Notes: generated by a model not told the origin, from the sequence alone. Positions 19,963 through 31,600 are shown, counted from the stretch's first letter. The stretch: 64,000 nt of DNA from Darksidea phi (GCA_030770425.1 JASJFT010000108.1:62001-126000), one strand, 5' to 3'. Program-made: numbers and translations.

Positions 19963-21039
19963 ATGTTGGTGAGCCAAGAACTGCTTCGCCCCTTGTCGAA
20001 CGAGTCGAGGTCGGCAATAGCCACTTCGTTTTGGGGGAAGCCGCTGGAAAGTCTACACAATAGCGACGTCGGCAGCGGCCTAGACTGCAGCACTGACTTT
20101 GACTACTACATTGCACGGTGTAAAGAAGCCTCACATGATGGTGGGAAATGTATTTCTATCGCTTGCCATAAGAACATTGTCAGTATCGTGGAGCTTATCA
20201 AAAAGGGCTCTACCAGGGACGAAATAAAGCAGAGTCTCTCAGCCTCGGGCCCGAAAAACACAACGGAGAAATATAACGGATCCATCAACCTGGCCGCCAG
20301 TCTGATGGTTATGAATCGATTTGGGTCGTGTCGGCATGTCAGTTCTCCGCACACCGAACTAGACTGGACCGAAGGTTCAATGCGCCAGTTCCTCGAGAAG
20401 TATTTCGCCGACCCACCAAAACTTGGGCATGTCAGTCTAAACAAGAATTTCAACGCCAAAAGCTTGAGTCGGATTGCCGCAATAGAAGTGATGCCCACGG
20501 ACAATTTAGCGGATCACCTTAGCCTAGGCAACAACGAAAAGACGGTCAGAATATTCGGCCACGTCTCCTTCCTAGAATACCAGAAAAACGGGTGGGTAGA
20601 CCCCGCCAGCTTTTTGGATGAAAACCCGCTAATGTAGCCCATGTTTAGGTCAATATTCCCCAAAGGATTCATTGATGAGACGCTCCAGACGATTGCATTG
20701 CTCTTCCCACAAGATAGAGAAACAACGGAATGGGTGGAGAAACGAAGCATGCTTAAATTGGCTGACTCAAGGCTTGTTCGATGTGGTCAGCTTAGATCGT
20801 CTGAACGTCATATAGAACGATTCAAATTCTGGCATGACCGGATAGTGATCCTAAAGCAAGCGTACGATGAATCCTCTCCCGCTACTTTCTCCCAGTGGTG
20901 GAATGATCAACGGAATGGAGAGAGATGGTATACCTTTTGGATCGCAGTTGTTATTTTGGGATTCACAATTTTCTTCGGCATAGTGCAGTCTATCGAAGGC
21001 GCTCTCCAGGTGTACAAGGCATATCATCCTTCCAACTAG
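19963..21039 (+). pseudogene. Membrane-anchored ascomycete protein broken by one stop
   Basis: A single frame from ATG at 19963 runs to 21039 but is cut by TAG at 20635-20637; sequence on both sides is in the same frame. The N-terminal part (224 codons) includes CKEASHDGGKCISIACHKN and the conserved block around RIFGHVSFLEYQ. The C-terminal part has ETLQTIALLFPQDRE, FKFWHDRIVILKQAYDE, SQWWNDQRNGERWYTFWIA and one strong C-terminal membrane segment ending SIEGALQVYKAYHPSN. This resembles a widespread uncharacterised ascomycete family with one C-terminal anchor, as I remember it. The stop could come from CAG by one C-to-T change. Recoding, or two separate genes, are less likely alternatives. Confidence 0.55.
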
Positions 21040-22109
21040 GAATTTCGAAAGAGCTATAGAACCAGATGGAGATAACATACCTGAAAACGCGCGGCTAGAC
21101 GCATTGGCTAGCCCAGGGCGTTAGAGGTGAGTATGAGACGGCGGACAGGGTTACTCGAATGAAAATTCAATGCTTCTCTTCCGGTCAAGATGGCCTGAGT
21201 GTTTCGCAGGGATCGTATGCCGTGCTGCATCGCGCCACTCAGTCCTTTTATGAGTATCTCTAGTATTTATTAGGTGTAGTCACTGTAGAACAATGTCCTC
21301 ATCCTTGATAGGGCAAATTGTCTCTTTTGTCCTCATCAAGGAGAAGGACAAAATAAAAAGAAAGAGTAAATGTACCCTTTATATTTATTAGCCTTTTTTA
21401 TATCTCTAAATTTTAGAATAGTTCAAAAACATAAATATATAAAACTTTTAATCTACTATCTTTAAACTATATTATATCTATTACTCGTCCTCTCCCTTCC
21501 TCTCTCCCTCGAGCTTAGTAGCTAGCCTATATCGAGCTTAGGAGGGCACCTTACTTAGTCGTATAAACTATGTAGTTCTATTATATTACTACGAAGGAAG
21601 GGCGAGAGGGTAAGTATATAGTATTGAGCTTGTTAAGTATATACTGTAAGAAGATTTTGTATGCTAGCATGTAAATACCCGCGAATACCCGCGCGCGCCC
21701 ATAATACTACCTAACGACCCTCTACGATCTAATTTATATAAGATTAAAGAGGGTCGCGTAGAGGTTGCGCGAGCTCGATATAGGCCAGCTGCTCAGCTCG
21801 ATACAGGCTAGTTGTTGAGCTTGAGGGAGGCTAGCTGCTAAGCCTTATACTGAGCCTGATACTCTACCCCGGTCCTTGGTAAGGCTGTCCTAATCAAGGA
21901 TAGGGACATGGTACCGTAGTGAGTTATGCACGATTTGTTGTACAGATATTGGGACAGCACAACAAGACAAAATAGAAGACAATTCCGCGCAATCTCGGTT
22001 CAGAGAGATAAAAAATGTGTTCCATCAATTACAATACGGCCAGCAAGACCCCGCCTAAGCATTCTGACGCCCGCGGTCGAGTTTCTCAGTTCATTCATCT
22101 CCTTTCTCC
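21040..22109. other. Intergenic, AT-rich repeat region
   Basis: No gene. Most of it is occupied by the AT-rich element at 21293-21909. The stretch 21360-21480 is particularly rich in TA and TTTA/TAAA runs, as in repeat-mutated (RIP-like) fungal DNA; this impression needs dinucleotide counts. Confidence 0.5.
21293..21909. mobile_element. AT-rich element with terminal and internal inverted repeats
   Basis: The left end (21293-21315, atgtcctcatccttgatagg...) and the reverse complement of the right end (21886-21909, atgtccctatccttgattagg...) match over about 20 of 24 bases. A second inverted pair lies inside: 21510-21541 against 21771-21800, sharing AGCTCGATATAGGC and flanking bases. A hairpin CGACCCTCT / AGAGGGTCG flanks 21715-21756, and two or three degenerate copies of a ~25-bp unit (gctcgata-aggc-agctgct) lie at 21771-21845. 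No coding capacity. It is best explained as a non-autonomous DNA transposon or MITE, possibly RIP-mutated. No target duplication was recognised. Confidence 0.5.
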
Positions 22110-23193
22110 TCAAAGCTTCCCCTTAACCTTACCATGCCGATAATCATAATGCCAATCATCCTTCGCCAAATCGGCCCTAACCTGATAGTTCTCTTCCGCA
22201 TCCTCCATAATCTGCATATCCACGTCCACAACACTCATTCCCTCGGCGCAGCTACCCAGACGAGTCAGTGCGCCGACGAAAGGCACGACGACTTGCGAGA
22301 GGCCCGCGTAACCGTGGCCCGGGGGTCCGCCGGCGTTGGCGAAGACGATCGCTGTTTGAAGTAATTAGCAGTACGTTCGTATGCCTTGGCGTAATGGAGA
22401 GGGAAAGGGCGTACCGCATGTATTCTCAAACGCCCGCGCCGTCAATATCGAATCTAGAAATAGCGCTTCGGCAGAAGGATTGTGCTTAAGGCCTGCAGGA
22501 CTGCAGTCATTCAACGTCCAAAACGTAGGCACAATGATGATTTTCGCGCCTTGAGCGATGAGCTCCCGGAACGCTTCTGGAAAGGCGAGATCCCAGCAGA
22601 TCAGCATGCCGACTTTGCCTAGCGGTGTATCGAACACCTCATGTACATCTCTCCCACTACCCGTCAAGTGCTCTCGTTCCGGGCCCCTGGAAACCATTAG
22701 CATTCGCCTTGCATCCTTCAAACATCAAATAATAGAGTGGCGCACCATAGATTCTTCTTAACATACTTGCCCTTCACCTCGCCCTCATAGTCAATAAAAT
22801 ACGCCACATTCAGCAACCGGTTCTCTTCCTCCTCTTCACCAGGATGCGTCTCCACAATTGTCCCCGGAACAATACATATTCCGCACTCCTTAGCCAACTC
22901 TTTATACTTGTTCAAGTACGTTTCCCACTGATCGCACAAGCCGAGGAAAGCCGGATCTTTAGGGAGCCAGTTAGTAAGATGATACTCCGGCAGAACAGCG
23001 AGCTCAGCGCCCTGCGCAGCAGCAGCTCGTACGTATTGCGCTGCTTTGTTGAAATTGTGCTCGAGTTGCATGGGCTATTTTTTGGCGGGAAACCCTCGGT
23101 TAGCTTCCCCATTGCATCACAATCTTGCTTCCGTGGCATCTAACGTACCTTTGGGTACAGCTGTATCACGGCTACTTTGACCAATGGCGCCAT
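22110..23193 (-). CDS. Nitrilase-superfamily C-N hydrolase, 295 aa, four exons
   Basis: Hydrolyses a C-N bond (amide, carbamoyl or nitrile) using a Glu-Lys-Cys triad; probably cytosolic. Exons 23149-23193, 22746-23074, 22415-22686, 22110-22351; introns of 74, 59 and 63 nt, all in phase. The joined protein starts MAPLVKVAVIQLYPK and shows E45 (LAVLPEYHL), K121 (KGKYVKKNLW) and C155 (GMLICWDLAFPE), the complete triad. The C-terminal part continues with FANAGGPPGHGYAGLSQVVVPF and ends YRHGKVKGKL. Length is usual for simple nitrilase-family amidases. The substrate cannot be told: N-carbamoyl compounds, omega-amides and nitriles are all possible. Neighbours give no pathway. Confidence 0.85.
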
Positions 23194-23597
23194 GTTGTTT
23201 GATACGAGACGAGGTTAGATAGATGTCGAGGTTGACGAGATTAGCGTGGTGCGGAAATGCCGAAGTGGAGATGGAGATGCTAGCGTGTCGGCGTTAATGC
23301 GGGGTGCGGAGATAAAGTCCGGGGTGTGCATAGATATGCTTGATGGGTGTATGTATGGTCAGTGAGATGATGTGAAGTGAGCTGATTAGGGTAGTATGCA
23401 CGCTAGATCATGTTCAAATTGCAGAAGGACTTCTGTGCCGGCGATAGCGCTCTTCCTTGAAATGTATGAGGAAACCATAATCCAAGTCCCCCAGCCCGTT
23501 GAACAGCATTCCGAGAAACCGAGGTCGTATCAACCAGATGCTCTTAGCTCACACATAGATCCAGAGCCGCCGATATATGTTCTGCGATCCGATGCCC
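23194..23597. other. Upstream region of the nitrilase-family gene
   Basis: Spacer between the nitrilase-family start and the EthD stop, both minus strand. It contains no recognisable gene or strong motif. Confidence 0.35.
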
Positions 23598-24014
23598 TTA
23601 GACATTTCCAACAAACCTCCACCCTACACTCCCCCCGTCCTTGCCCGTACTCTGCGTCTCCCCTACAAAAACCCCCTTTAACGCGCCGAGATCCACAAAC
23701 CTCTCTAGATCCTCCCGATGCATTCTCTCACTCTCCTCCTTATTCAACATTCCCATGAACCGCTCACAATGCGCCTTGTTGATGAAAGTCAGCGTCGCGA
23801 TTCCATCGTAGGTGATACCCTCCGCACTGCCGATAACAACGTTTGGTTGCCCATTAGGGGTCTTCTCGATGTAGTGTCGAGTATGCGAAAGCGGGAACTC
23901 GGAGCCGACGAGTCGTTTGATGAGAGGGACATGTGATGTCTCCCAGTGGTGTTTGAACGTTTCGAGACTGAGGCCAGGTTTGCGGGGGACGAAGAGGAGG
24001 AGAGTGTATGTCAT
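23598..24014 (-). CDS. EthD-domain protein, 138 aa
   Basis: Small ferredoxin-like (dimeric alpha-beta barrel) protein of the EthD family; the founding bacterial member accompanies ether-degrading cytochrome P450s, and fungal members are mostly uncharacterised. Features are MTYTLLLFVPRKPGLSLETF at the start, HWETSHVPLIKRL (the conserved His/Pro segment of EthD proteins) and FVDLGALKGVFVGET near the end. ATG at 24014, no introns, no signal peptide. It lies head-to-tail with the nitrilase-family gene, but no joint function is evident. Confidence 0.8.
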   Translation of the reverse strand: MTYTLLLFVPRKPGLSLETFKHHWETSHVPLIKRLVGSEFPLSHTRHYIEKTPNGQPNVVIGSAEGITYDGIATLTFINKAHCERFMGMLNKEESERMHREDLERFVDLGALKGVFVGETQSTGKDGGSVGWRFVGNV

Positions 24015-24774
24015 AGTGACGGGCGCGCAAAGGCCCGGGCCGCAGCTAGTCGTAAACTGTACAAATTTCGCTCTAGGTTTCAGTGGTCAAACATCGAGAA
24101 GGCGCGGAGAAAAGGATGGCTATGATGCTTCGTATAAGGCTTGCCCACGGAGTTAGCTGAGAGCTTAAGGCCGGTCAATACCGGACCCGACGGTGCTGCC
24201 AATCTCTCCGCTTTCAGCAAAGTCCTATATCCGGCAAGTGGGTTATGTAAAGCTGGGAAGAGCGATCTATTATTAGGTTCAGCAAACACGAAAATAGAAG
24301 AGGTCGAGATAGCTGCGGTGAATGTTCCAAAAAGATCGCATTTCATGTTTCGCTCGGGGTATCTATATCAACACACTTAAAAGGGAAGAAAACAAAGTAT
24401 TTTAGACAACAAGGAAACGCTATGCATAAAAGCGTCGTCGGTGAGGCCCAATAGTATGTAGGAAAAGCCCACGATAGGATCAGACTAAGGAGTCTGCCCG
24501 CACAGGTAAGGAATACAAATTAAGAAGGCCCAGATACCTGCTGAAAAAAGCCGAGCTTGCTTAAAAAGCACCCGAATCAGCTCCTAGCGGTGGAAGCAAG
24601 TATGTATGGAGAAGCATTCCGGTCCGATCCATTGTGGGGCGGCAATGACTCCCTGGCTCAGCAGCATTTGGTGTGACCTCAGGTGACATCAAACAGGGAA
24701 GCGAATGGAAAGAGGGTGAGCGAGATCCCCAAGTTTCAATGGTAACGTGCGAGGCGCCTGGCCACAGCGATGTC
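24015..24774. other. Intergenic, 760 bases
   Basis: Holds the EthD promoter and the 3' end of the RRM gene. A minus-strand open frame of 88 codons with an ATG (24080-24346) has no recognisable features and is not called. No repeats seen. Confidence 0.35.
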
Positions 24775-26317
24775 TTAGGCCACTACAGCGTCGGCCCACT
24801 GGTTGTTAACCCGGACACCATTGGCCATATACGAGTCATCTTCGGAGTCGGATTCCAGTTCGGAGCCGGTATCGAGGAGAGTGTATCGATTGGTGATGGG
24901 CATAGGTTTCATTCGTATGGGGAGAGCGGACGTGTGCGCCTTCGAGCTCAGCCGTGGTAAGGGCGCGGCACATTCGTCCGGGCACCAATCAATCCTCAAG
25001 CCCTTGTAGGCGGTGCGGGACATCATGCAGGTCCTGGCGAATAACGCATTGTGGATCGAGTTGGTCGAGATGAAGGCGTCGTGGTTCCTGAACTGGATAT
25101 CGACAACCACAAGGTTGTGGATGTGGTCTAGATGATCACGGATTTGATCGGCCGTAAGCTTCCCGGTTGCGCCGTGGATGACGAGATTTCGGCTGGCTCC
25201 GTTGGCAATCTTGTTTGACACATGTGGTGGTACGTGGAATTGCCGCTCATTCCAGCGAAACTCGAGCTGATCTGGTCAGTCGATACATATTGGCATGAGC
25301 ATGTTACTTACTCGCTTCGTATGCAAATAGATATCTTTGCGCTTCGCGTACGCAAGGAAGTCTGCAGCACCTTCAACAAAGGAGATAGTGGCAGTGCGAT
25401 CATTGCGGAGGAAGATGTCGAGGAGCCTTCCACCCCGAACGATGCTGACTAGATCCTTGTGCGTGGTCCGCTCTGACAGGTTGGTGATCAGAACGGTTCG
25501 CTGGTCATGAATGGGGACCTTCTGGGAAGACTCATTCAAGTCGTCGTCTTCCTTGGGCGATTCGACAGAGGAGTCAGGCTGGGCGTAGCTGTAGACCCTA
25601 TTGTAGGAATGGGAGTGTGTTGACTGGAGACCCTCGCCCACCGCAGTATTGTCCGAGTTCGGCGATGCATCGTACCGCGGGGCGTTCATAGTGACGGGTA
25701 TTGATTGTGGCCGAACAAACGTCTCTTCCCAGGTATTGGTACGAGTGGTGTACGTCGTTGGTTCATCGTTGGAGGCTGCTTCACTCTCGCCGGACACGAG
25801 TGTCTCCAGAGTCTCGGCCGTCAATCCTCCACGAAAGAGGGCTTTCTTGAGCAGATCTGTGTCTGGTTAGAAGCATGTTTGCGGGGCCGTTTGTTCTCGT
25901 GGTGGGTAGAATTGTGGGGTGGGACCACGCACTATACTCGCGCACTGCTTGCACCTGGTAGGCAACAGAGTTAGCACCGGGCAATCGTAGGTGGGACGAT
26001 GGGTAGGCTGGGTGTCCACCACAAATAAGAACTGGGTGTGGGAGCGAGACGACATACCAGGTACTCATGCTCAGCCTTGGAGATGGTCACATTGTTAGAA
26101 AGGCTGGGGGTGGTATCGAATTTATGGCCGGTGGTGTGCTGCTTGTTTATGAGCCCTGCTTGCTGCAACGGGGCGCACTGCTAATTGGGCGACACTCACG
26201 AACTCTGCTCTAGGTAACGATTAGCAGACAGCACAGCGGCACACAGCATGGAATGGGGGGCACTCACCGGCGCAAAAGGGCGTCGAAATAGGATCTGCCT
26301 ATCGTGACAGTTGCCAT
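24775..26317 (-). CDS. Nrd1/Msa2-like protein with two RRMs, 409 aa, six exons
   Basis: RNA-binding protein related to fission-yeast Nrd1/Msa2 (repressor of sexual differentiation). My model is 26268-26317, 26200-26209, 26058-26162, 25933-25954, 25312-25862 and 24775-25266, with introns of 58, 37, 103, 70 and 45 nt; all phases agree. The protein begins MATVTIGRSYFDALLRR, then NNVTISKAEHEYLVQAVREY, then KKALFRGGLTAETLETLVSG. RRM1 lies around QRTVLITNLSERTTHKDL to the 45-nt intron, where the join gives KRLEFRWNERQFHVPPHVSNK. RRM2 follows (SRNLVIHGATGKL...NALFARTCM). Only two RRMs are present, fewer than the four of Nrd1, so this is a shorter paralogue or a distinct family. The 10-nt exon and 37-nt intron are the weakest points. 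Confidence 0.72.
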
Positions 26318-26777
26318 GGTGGTTGGAGAAGAACACGCTCAAGGCTGACGACGCCTGTGCGAGGTGCGGCGAGAGGGAATCGCAGGAGGAGACGGGCTGG
26401 GGGAGAGCAAGCGTGGGCGGCCATGGAATCATTTTATCGGACGGCCTGGCCCAAGCTCCATGGCGACTTCCCAGCAGTTCGGAGCGCTAGCAGCGCTGCC
26501 GCCCCGGACTTCTTTCATGCAGCCGCCGCTGCGCCGTCGCAGTTGCGTGTGTCCGCGGAATAAAGCTAAATATACATGTGAAAAATAGAAGCGGTGCACT
26601 GGTTCGGGCACCTGCATGTCGCGATACCTCGGAGATTGACCTGCCTCAAGGTGGCACGGCTGGGACGGTCTCCGTGTAGCTCTTCCGTGCACCCTTGGCG
26701 CATCTGCTCGTTCCGGCGTAGCGTTGTCGCGTGTGGAAGCGATGCAAAGTCTGGGAAGCGTCATTGTGCCTCTGTCT
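26318..26777. promoter_or_regulatory. Divergent promoter of the RRM gene and BCS1
   Basis: 460-base GC-rich spacer between divergent starts. No TATA box or known motif was recognised, and the open frames across it are short. Confidence 0.35.
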
Positions 26778-28276
26778 ATGGACCCCCCCAAAACACCCAC
26801 CCCATCGCAGCAGCTCGCAAAGCATGCGCCCGTCGAGGGCGGCGAGGGCTTCAGCTCCTACTTCGCGCACCTGACCGGAAACCCTTTTTTTACCGCCGTA
26901 CGATGCTCTGTCTGCTGACTTGGAAGGAGTGCTCACAACCGCCATAGGGCTTCGGTCTCGCAGCGCTTGCGACGGCGGCGCGTATCGGCCAGAAAAGCCT
27001 CCAGCATGGGGCCGCACTCCTGCGTCGCCGCATGCTCGTCGACCTCGAAATAACACGCCACGACCATGCCTATCCGTGGTTGCTGCTGTGGATGACCAAC
27101 TTCCACCGGGCACAGCTCGCAGGCGCCCAGCAGACGCCGCAGAGCGGCATCCTCTCGTCTCTCATCAGTCGGCTCAACCCGCGCTTGCACCACCTCCAAG
27201 TGAGCACCGTCCAGTCGAAGACCGGTCCGTCAAACGCGGCCCATTTCCTCTTCGTGCCTGGCCATGGGAAGCACATTCTGCGCTATGGAAGCTCGTTCAT
27301 CTTTGTCGATCGGCAGAGAAAGGAGAAGACGTTCAGCACCACCACAGGCGAGCCATTCGAAACCATCACCCTCACGACCCTGTACTCGCAGCGCAACGTG
27401 TTCGAGCAAATCTTCGCCGAGGCACACCAGATGCACCAGCAGATGCAAGAAGGGAAGACGGTGATATACAATGCGATGCCCGATTGGCAGCCATTTGGGG
27501 AGGCGAAGCGGAAACGACCTCTAGAATCCGTCATCCTAGAGCGTGGTGTCAAGGAGCGCATCGTCGAGGATGTGCAGGCCTTCCTCAAAGCACGCACATG
27601 GTACCTCGACCGCGGCATACCCTACAGAAGAGGCTACCTGCTGTACGGCCCACCAGGGACGGGGAAGAGCTCTTTCATACAGGCGCTCGCAGGTCATTTG
27701 GACTTCAACATTGCCATTCTCAATGTTAGCCAGCGGGGTCTGCACGATGACCGGTTAAGTCAGCTTCTGACCAAGATTCCACCCCGCACCATAGTGCTGC
27801 TGGAAGACGTCGATGTTGCATTTGCTAATCGCAAAAGGCCAGATGCCGACGGCTACTCCGGCGCCACTGTCACCTTCTCAGGGCTGCTGAACGCGCTCGA
27901 TGGCGTCGCGAGTGCTGAGGAGCGCATCGTGTTTCTTACAACGAATCATGTCGAGAGACTAGATGAGGCTCTCATCCGCCCTGGCCGGGTCGACATGACT
28001 GTTCGGCTGGGCGAGGCAACCGAATACCAGATCGAACAGCTATGGGATCGTTTTTACGCCGAGTTTGATGCCAGCGGCGAGGGGAAGCAGCGGTTTCTGG
28101 CCAAGGTCAAGGCGCTTGGGCTGACGGACTCACTGAGCACGGCAGCGCTGCAGGGGCTGTTCCTGTACAACAAGGACGACGTGGAGGGCGCCATCAAGAT
28201 GGTGGAAGGTCTCACTGCCGGTCCCAGTCACCGCGACGACCATGTGGATCTACCGGGACACGTGGGTGTCGGATAA
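26778..28276 (+). CDS. BCS1: Bcs1-type mitochondrial AAA ATPase, 482 aa, two exons
   Basis: Inner-membrane AAA ATPase that inserts the Rieske protein into respiratory complex III. Exon 1 is 26778-26897, the intron 26898-26947 (50 nt) and exon 2 26948-28276; the join gives LTGNPFFTAGFGLAALATAARIG, the single membrane segment. Next come HGAALLRRRMLVDLEI, the Bcs1-specific domain, GPPGTGKSS (Walker A, about 274-282) and TIVLLEDVD (Walker B, E326-D327), then FLTTNHVERLDEALIRPGRVD (sensor/arginine-finger region). Of two in-frame ATGs I chose 26778 (MDPPKTPTP), because homologues start similarly; 26742 is the alternative. The C-terminal 20 residues are Gly/His/Asp-rich and less conserved. Ascomycetes often have several Bcs1 paralogues, so this need not be the only copy. 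Confidence 0.88.
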
Positions 28277-28603
28277 TGGGGGGATCCACTTGTATGACGT
28301 AGTGCAGTGTACATAGTCGTGCAGGATGGCTGTAAATATCCACGCGCAGTTAGGCGACCCCGCGAGGACCTGCGGTAAACGTGCAAGACATGCGAAATGC
28401 AGCAGGGTTTAGCACATGCAGCAGCGTCTGTCATCGATAACCTGCCGATGCCGGGAGCTTCTGCATTGTCTTTTGCTTGGCGCCGGCGGATCTAGCCGCT
28501 ATCTGATCTTCCGATAAGTCAGTCGACCGTCGAAAAGCGGCCTGCTAAACCCCTTTCGACGCGTCGAGCTGTCCTCACGCGCCCATGCCGCCAGTCGATA
28601 CAT
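28277..28603. other. Spacer between BCS1 and the OPT transporter
   Basis: Holds the BCS1 3' end and the transporter leader. A short upstream open frame (28585-28614) overlaps the transporter start and is listed separately. Nothing else seen. Confidence 0.35.
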
Positions 28604-28614
28604 ATGAGGTCTGA
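28585..28614 (+). promoter_or_regulatory. Upstream ORF overlapping the transporter start
   Basis: ATG at 28585 opens nine codons and stops at TGA 28612-28614, in a different frame from the transporter ATG at 28604, which it overlaps. If the leader includes 28585, ribosomes using it could not easily reinitiate at 28604, so it may lower translation. The transcript start is unknown. Confidence 0.35.
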
Positions 28615-31600
28615 AGGCCGCCCTGGGCGACCGCAGTCCGAGCCCGCTGTTCCCTCGTCGAGCTCACGTGTCGGCGACACAAGGTTGAGGGCGCCGGACG
28701 CTTCCATCGCGGCAGGCAGCTACGAACTCCACCATCTCCCCCCAAACGAAAGCACAGCCGCAGCCGGATCGATCCCTCATGACGAATGCGACGAGAGCGA
28801 CTGTCCCGCCGACTCTTCACCCCATCCCGGCCGCCAAAACATGTCGCGCGCGCCGCTGCTGGTGCGCTCGTCTCCGGCCCAGGGCACAGGCTCGTATGGA
28901 GGTCTTCCCGTCCTCTCCCTGAGCTCTAGCCCCGACGACTCCGACGACCATCATGTGACCAGTCTTCCTCAACGCACCAAGAGAAAGGGAAAAAGCAAGC
29001 TCAGACACAGCGAATCCGCTCCACGCCGGTCTTCGGTGAACCAAAGCCATGCCGACCTGGTACGGAGCGAGCCGGTTTCCACACCATCGCGGGCCCGGCG
29101 GCGCAGCACCAGGGACGAGATTAGTAGTAGCAGCAGCAGCAGCAGCGCGCTGCTTGAGGATGCAGTTGAAGGGCAGGAAGAATCGGGTCTAGAATCGCGA
29201 TTCAACGCAAGCGGCCTGGCTCCGTCAGCAATAGGTGCTCCATGCGTCTTTGAAAGCTTGCAGTCCTCGTCCGCCAGCAGCCACATGGAGGGTGCTGAGG
29301 AAGATGAAGAGTCCTCGGAGAGTGAAGACATGCACGACATGAAGGACCACGGCCACCCTTCAGACAACTCGCCGTACGCCCACGTACGCGCGTCCGTCGC
29401 GGCCACCGATGACCTCTCGTTATCCATCGATACACCACGCATGTGGGCGTTATCCATTTTGTTTGCGATACTTGGATCTTCTACCAATTTGTTCTTCTCT
29501 TTGAGATACCCGAGCGTTAGCATCACACCTATCATTGCTCTTTTACTTGTTCATCCTCTTGGCTTGCTGTGGGACCAGCTTCTGAAACGATCAGATGACC
29601 CCGACGAAACGTTTCTCAACGGAGCTCTCCAATCCGAGAATGGCTCCGTGTACGATAATGGAAGCCGACCCGCTTCTAGACACGGTTCTCACCTTTCGCG
29701 ATCGGGACTGCCGTGGGGCACGCGCACAAGACTTTGGCTTGCGCAGGGGCGCTGGAACGCAAAGGAGCATTGCTGCGTGTACATCAGCAGCAATGTGTCC
29801 TTTGGGTTTGCGTTCGCGACAGATGTCAGTACAACACGCCACCAGAAGCACAATGTTAACGTACAGCTAGGTAATTGTAGAACAAACTAAGTTTTACAAG
29901 CAAGATCTCGGCGTCGCCTATCAGATACTACTCACGTTGTCCACCCAGATTCTCGGATATGCGCTCGCTGGGCTCACCCGCCAGTATCTAGTCCGACCAA
30001 GTGGAATGATCTGGCCTAGCACGCTCGTCTCCACATCTATGTTCACAGCGCTACACAAGGGCGAAAACAAGCCGGCCAATGGCTGGACCATCTCGCCGTC
30101 CAAATTCTTTGTGCGCGTGTTCATTGGCTCTGTAGCGTTCTATTTCCTACCCGGTCTCCTTATGCCCGCCTTGAGCACTTTTAACGTCATCACCTGGTTC
30201 GCGCCGAAAAATGTCGTTGTAGCTAACCTTGTAAGTGCGCAGTGGGGCATCATAAGCGTGTATGTACTAATATAGACAGTTTGGAGTTGCTTCTGGTCTT
30301 GGACTTTTCCCTTTGACGTTTGATTGGGGGCAGATAGCATACATTGGATCGCCACTCGTGACACCTTTTTGGGCGGCGCTCAACATTCTCGGTGGCCTTG
30401 TTCTGGTCATGTGGATTGCGGCCCCATTGATGTGTATGTATCCCTATCTTTACATAACTATGTGATGCTAACATCATTACAGATTATGCTAACGTGATGT
30501 TCTCCGCCTACATGCCGATTCTATCAGCCGCCGTCTTCGACAATCGAGGCAAGCCATACGACGTTAGTAAGATCTTGACGGATAGTTTCCTTTTCGACAG
30601 AGAAGCGTACGAGAACTACAGCAGAGTGTTCCTGCCTATAACATATGTTTTGAGCTATGCGCTACAATTCGCTGCCCTCACAGCCTTAATCTCTCACACG
30701 GCCTTATGGCACGGGAAAGACATTATAAGGCAATGGCGCCGTTCCTGGGCTGAGATTCGGAGAAAGCCAGGGCCCGAGTATGAGCCTTTACCTGAGGATT
30801 CTGGAAGTAATGGTCGTCCTACCTCGTCGAGACTATTCAGATCAAATACGATGTCATCGGAGCCAGAATTGGAAGACTTGCTGAACTCAGAGGACGTTCA
30901 CAACCGGCTGATGCGACGGTACGAGGACGTTCCAGTCTTCTGGTACATCATGACTGGTGTGAGTATGACCGCCATTGGCATATTCGTTGTTGAATACTAC
31001 CCTATCCATCTGCCCTGGTATGGCCTCCTTCTGGCCCTTAGCATTGGCGCAGTCCTGTTCATTCCCATTGGCATCGTAATGGCCATAACAAATCAACAAA
31101 GCAGTCTCTACCTCATCTGCCAACTCATCTGTGGCGTCGCCTTCCCCGGCCGTCCCGTCGCAAACATGGTCTTCACAACCTACGGCTACATTACATCGAC
31201 ACAAGGCCTTAAGTTCTCCTCGGATCTCAAGCTGGGTCACTATATGAAGATCCCACCCAAGATTCTATTTAATCTTCAGCTCTCGGCTACTATTATCTCG
31301 AGTTTGACACAGATCGGTGTGCTGAATTGGATGCTCCGCTTCATTCCTGGGATATGCACATCAGAAGCTATTAATGGCTTCACCTGCCCCATCGCCCGCG
31401 TCCACTTCAATGGCAGCATTCTCTGGGGCGTCGTCGGTCCCGCACGTTTCTTCGGCCCAGGCGCGCTTTACCGCCCGCTCGTGTGGGCCTTCTTGGTAGG
31501 CTTTATTGCACCGATCATCATATGGTTCCTCGCTCGCAACGACCGTAAATCCATCCTACGGAAAGTTAACCTCGCTGTGGTCTTTGGTTCTCTCTCCTGG

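Noticed and set aside
24080..24346. 88-codon minus-strand frame before the EthD gene
   Set aside because: Short, no features, no neighbours supporting it.
26920..27729. 269-codon plus-strand frame inside BCS1
   Set aside because: It is an alternative frame of the BCS1 coding sequence, created by high GC content.
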